Assembly: GCA_030612965.1 (NCBI GenBank)
Contig: JAUWMW010000018.1
Location: 1 to 17,447, forward strand
Direction: 5' to 3'
Length of the DNA: 17,447 nt
Source of the DNA: a bacterium
GTDB lineage: Bacteria; Zixibacteria; MSB-5A5; GN15; FEB-12
Both the position numbers and the translations under genes were made by a program. The notes under the pieces were generated by a model that was not told the origin of the DNA, searched no databases, and was given only the letters and a program-made list of their open reading frames with translations. Below are positions 15,239 to 17,447 of this stretch, piece by piece (the first letter of the stretch is position 1; every line of letters begins with the position of its first letter).

Positions 15239-16126
15239 TCACGTCGACATACCGGCCATCTGCATGAAAGTCTCCGCCTTGACGTACTCTTCACGCAGGA
15301 GACTTTCGAACTCTTCCAGATCGGGCTCAGTCACGTTCAGGTAATCGGCCACGCCATCTTGAAGCGAGCCGATCATGTAGGTGTCCTGTGAATCGTAGAA
15401 AGTCCGCTTAGCAACGAAATTACCGAGGTGTATCAGATGGGCGATCGGCAACTCGTCCTCGCTCAACATGGGATAATGATGCAAGCTGATTGAGTCGGCG
15501 AGGCGCTTAGGCAGCTTCCACTGGAGGGCCAGAAAGGCACCAATTTGGGCGTGGTTAAACCCAAGCACACTATCTTCGAGGAAACAATCTTCTGTCTCGT
15601 TGTCGCTCTCTCTCGCCGCTTTGAGCATGGCATTTTCGTTCGGCAGGAAACAGGATATAACCATCTTGCCGATATCGTGTAAAAGTCCCGATGAGAAGGC
15701 TGTGTCCGGGTCGATCATGCCGTGGCTCTTGACTCGTCTGGCCAGTAGTCGACTACAGAAGGCGGTCGCCAGCGAATGACGCCAGAAGGATTCCTGGAAT
15801 TCCTGGTCGATATCGTTGCCCTTGAACATACCGAGCACGGAGGCCGACAGGACAAGGTTCTTGATCGCCTCCATACCGACGATCAACACTGCGTGCTTGA
15901 CCGACTCAATCTCGCGGTTCAGTCCGTAAAATGCGGAATTGGTCAGTTTGAGGACCTTCGCTGACATGGCCGGATCCTCAGCCAGCACGGCGGCAACCCG
16001 GCCAGCGGACGAATTCGGGTCGGCCATCACTTTCTGAATCTGGTGAAACACGATCGGTGGCGTTGGCAGATTTCGGATATTCGAAACAACCAGCTTTACC
16101 TTATTGTCGATTGTCGCCGTGTCCAT
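15239..16126 (-). CDS. HDOD-domain regulatory protein
   Basis: The 295-residue protein is a single HDOD (HD-related output) domain over about residues 10-215 followed by a short helical tail. Diagnostic segments are LPTPPIVFHQIQKVM (20-34), LAEDPAMSAKVLKLTNSAFYG (from 48; LTNSAFYG at 61-68), VLIVGMEAIKNLVL and SSGLLHDIGKMVIS (145-158, with His-Asp at 150-151). HDOD proteins occur in chemotaxis, motility and stress signalling, mostly as scaffolds; phosphodiesterase activity is not assumed although HD is retained here. ATG 16126 is chosen because it begins four bases past the FlgM-like stop. GTG 16156 would add ten residues and overlap that gene; neither has a well-placed ribosome binding site. 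The context suggests a motility-linked regulator. Confidence 0.9.
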   Translation of the reverse strand: MDTATIDNKVKLVVSNIRNLPTPPIVFHQIQKVMADPNSSAGRVAAVLAEDPAMSAKVLKLTNSAFYGLNREIESVKHAVLIVGMEAIKNLVLSASVLGMFKGNDIDQEFQESFWRHSLATAFCSRLLARRVKSHGMIDPDTAFSSGLLHDIGKMVISCFLPNENAMLKAARESDNETEDCFLEDSVLGFNHAQIGAFLALQWKLPKRLADSISLHHYPMLSEDELPIAHLIHLGNFVAKRTFYDSQDTYMIGSLQDGVADYLNVTEPDLEEFESLLREEYVKAETFMQMAGMST

Positions 16127-16130
16127 GGTT

Positions 16131-16580
16131 CTATTCTGAGTCTCCCTGTTCTTCACCGATATCGGTCAGTCTCTCAGCCAACCGGTCGGCGATCTTCTCC
16201 CGAACGTCCGCTTGCTCGTAAAACCCTGACTCCATACGATGTTGTATCGTCTCAAGTCTTGCCTTGTCGAGCCGTCGTCCTCCGGAGCCGTTCGGTGCCG
16301 CTTCGACGCGATATCCGTCTGTTGCTTGATGAGCGACGCGTCTATCGCCCAACCTGTCACTGTCGTATTCGATCCGGCCGTAAGGTTCAGGGTCGACTGC
16401 TCCACCGGCGCCGGAGAGCTGTACAGTGTCTTGTCGCCCCCGGACCTCTATGGCACTCGACTTGGACTGGGTCGACTTCTTCTCAAGGTCACCAGCCTCC
16501 TGAGTTTTTCCGGGTTGCCCCGACGGTGCCTGGCTCGGTCGGCCTGGTACCTGACTTTCGTGATAGGGTCCTATCTTCAT
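16131..16580 (-). CDS. FlgM-like anti-sigma-28 factor
   Basis: The 149-residue protein starts at ATG 16580 behind AAGGTGA; a frame extending to 16634 lacks this support. Residues 1-50 are low complexity, rich in Pro, Ser, Gln and Lys. DTVQLSG at 51-57 resembles the short D-x-V-x-L-S block before the sigma-binding region of FlgM proteins. Residues 101-139 (RRLDKARLETIQHRMESGFY, then EKIADRLAERL) resemble the FlgM C-terminus, where a helix, a G-x-Y turn and an IA-x-x-L helix bind FliA. Typical FlgM is about 95 residues, so this one is long, with an insert at 58-100. The position after fliS and a FlgN-like chaperone supports the call. FlgM holds sigma-28 until the hook is complete and is then exported. 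It is not a certain match. Confidence 0.6.
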   Translation of the reverse strand: MKIGPYHESQVPGRPSQAPSGQPGKTQEAGDLEKKSTQSKSSAIEVRGRQDTVQLSGAGGAVDPEPYGRIEYDSDRLGDRRVAHQATDGYRVEAAPNGSGGRRLDKARLETIQHRMESGFYEQADVREKIADRLAERLTDIGEEQGDSE

Positions 16581-16656
16581 AGCATCACCTTCAACCTTCC
16601 TATTTCGGTGACGATCGTCTCGAATCTCATCCACTATCTATAACAGCCACCTGACT

Positions 16657-17124
16657 TCAGTTCTTGCCGTCGACAAACTGCGGCGACGGGTCGCCGTCGC
16701 TGACATACTGGAGAATCTTGTGACTGTTTTTGAGTTCTCCCAGTTCCTCCCTGATGCGCTCGTAACGCTCCCTCAGATACACTTCGCTCTCGGATACCAG
16801 GGTCATATTCTTCTTGACCATGGTGGCAAGGCTGTTCACCAGCTTTTTGATTTCCGGTTTGGCCGCTGCCACGCGGAACATCCGGGGATGCTTAGCCTTC
16901 ATGGCCGCAACCTTGGTTTCAGATTGTCTGATTCGTCGGTGGCAACGTTCTATTTCGGCGAATAGATCCAGCAGGTGTTCGTCACGATTGAACTTGATCG
17001 AATCTCGCTGCTTGTCCATCGTGATGTAAAGTGACTGATAAAACGAGTACTCTTCCTTGAGAATGAAGACCAACTCTCGTTCCAGTCGACTAATGGCATT
17101 GTAATCCAGGCTATCCATGTTCAT
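16657..17124 (-). CDS. FlgN-like flagellar export chaperone
   Basis: The 155-residue protein begins MNMDSLDYNAISRL at ATG 17124, overlapping the fliS TGA (ATGA); a second ATG at 17118 is possible. It is almost entirely helical: LERELVFILKEEYSFYQSLY, then LFAEIERCHRRIRQSETKVA, and a long C-terminal helix ending in LKNSHKILQYVSDG. The early L-x-x-IL-x-x-E-x-x-x-YQ-x-L pattern fits FlgN/YvyG chaperones, which guide the hook-associated proteins FlgK and FlgL to the export gate. FliT, the usual gene after fliS, is an alternative. A 76-nt gap separates it from the FlgM-like gene. Confidence 0.6.
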   Translation of the reverse strand: MNMDSLDYNAISRLERELVFILKEEYSFYQSLYITMDKQRDSIKFNRDEHLLDLFAEIERCHRRIRQSETKVAAMKAKHPRMFRVAAAKPEIKKLVNSLATMVKKNMTLVSESEVYLRERYERIREELGELKNSHKILQYVSDGDPSPQFVDGKN

Positions 17125-17447
17125 CCAGATGTTACAAAGCCGCCGCCAGGAATTGGTTCGGTGGCAGCGGCGGGTGCGGTTTTGGCTTCCTGCTGTTTCA
17201 ACTCCGACCAACCGGCTCTGAGATTGGTCAATACACTTATGATATCGTCAATATCGGACAAATCTTTGGTCGCTTCGACGATGTTAGTTTGATTCACTAT
17301 AAAGCTGTAGAGCTTGCCAAGGTTGTCGGCGATAGCCCCCCCTTGCTCGTTGTCGAGGGTGGTGTAGAGATGCACCACGAATGTCTTGGCTTTTTCCAGA
17401 TGTTCGTAACCGGTTTGGTACTCTTCCTTCCGGTAGCACTCAGCGGC
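17121..17447 (-). CDS. fliS: Flagellin export chaperone FliS (5' end beyond window)
   Basis: The frame is open to the right edge. The visible 108 residues start with AAECYRKEEYQTGYEHLEKA, so only about the first 25 are missing. The family core is clear: KTFVVHLYTTLDNEQGGAIA followed by DNLGKLYSFIVNQ, and a final helix IISVLTNLRAGWSELK, which are the L-x-x-x-LD-x-x-x-GG-x-IA-x-NL-x-x-LY and LR-x-x-W signatures of FliS. FliS binds the disordered flagellin C-terminus and prevents polymerisation in the cytosol. A short Ala/Pro/Gly-rich tail ends the protein. A GTG at 17378 lies inside the domain and is not the start. Confidence 0.93.
   Translation of the reverse strand, partial: AAECYRKEEYQTGYEHLEKAKTFVVHLYTTLDNEQGGAIADNLGKLYSFIVNQTNIVEATKDLSDIDDIISVLTNLRAGWSELKQQEAKTAPAAATEPIPGGGFVTSG

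Noticed and set aside
15033..15242. 69-codon minus-strand frame over the tRNA promoter region
   Set aside because: It runs through the promoter, hairpin and half of tRNA-Val, and its product has no family pattern.

Overview
The window looks like a chromosomal core region of a Gram-negative, flagellated bacterium, with GC roughly in the mid-50s by eye. Every supported gene reads on the minus strand, so transcription runs from high to low coordinates. A PorV/PorQ-type outer-membrane protein, ZapA, RNase Y with a YmdB-type phosphatase, and an IF3 with an acidic tail together suggest the FCB superphylum or a related candidate phylum such as Zixibacteria. That placement is inference from gene content only.

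Layout in transcription order: (1) 17447-15239 is the end of a flagellar cluster: fliS (cut by the window edge), a FlgN-like export chaperone overlapping it by ATGA, a FlgM-like anti-sigma-28 factor, then an HDOD-domain regulator. (2) 15148-14992 holds a consensus sigma-70 promoter (TTGACA, 17 nt, TATAAT), a short perfect hairpin and tRNA-Val(GAC). (3) 14911-8030 is a translation cluster: thrS, infC, rpmI, rplT, pheS, pheT, with a small coiled-coil ZapB-like gene coupled to pheT by a GTGA overlap. (4) 7936-4094 holds zapA, rny (RNase Y), a YmdB/TIGR00282 metallophosphatase and folD, with a strong inverted-repeat terminator after rny. (5) 3851-1 holds a PorV/PorQ-like barrel fused to TPR repeats and a large signalling protein that runs off the left edge. 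It joins an RsbW-like kinase domain to a membrane-anchored HAMP-SpoIIE phosphatase.

The most interesting points are: infC appears to start at an AUA codon behind a perfect AGGAGG, with a six-codon leader ORF whose stop overlaps that AUA; the left-edge protein carries both opposing activities of a partner-switching circuit in one polypeptide; and a textbook promoter may place tRNA-Val at the head of the aminoacyl-tRNA synthetase/ribosomal-protein operon. I saw no mobile element, CRISPR array, rRNA or clear sign of recent transfer. No stretch over 300 bases lacks a gene; the longest gap is 242 nt (3852-4093).
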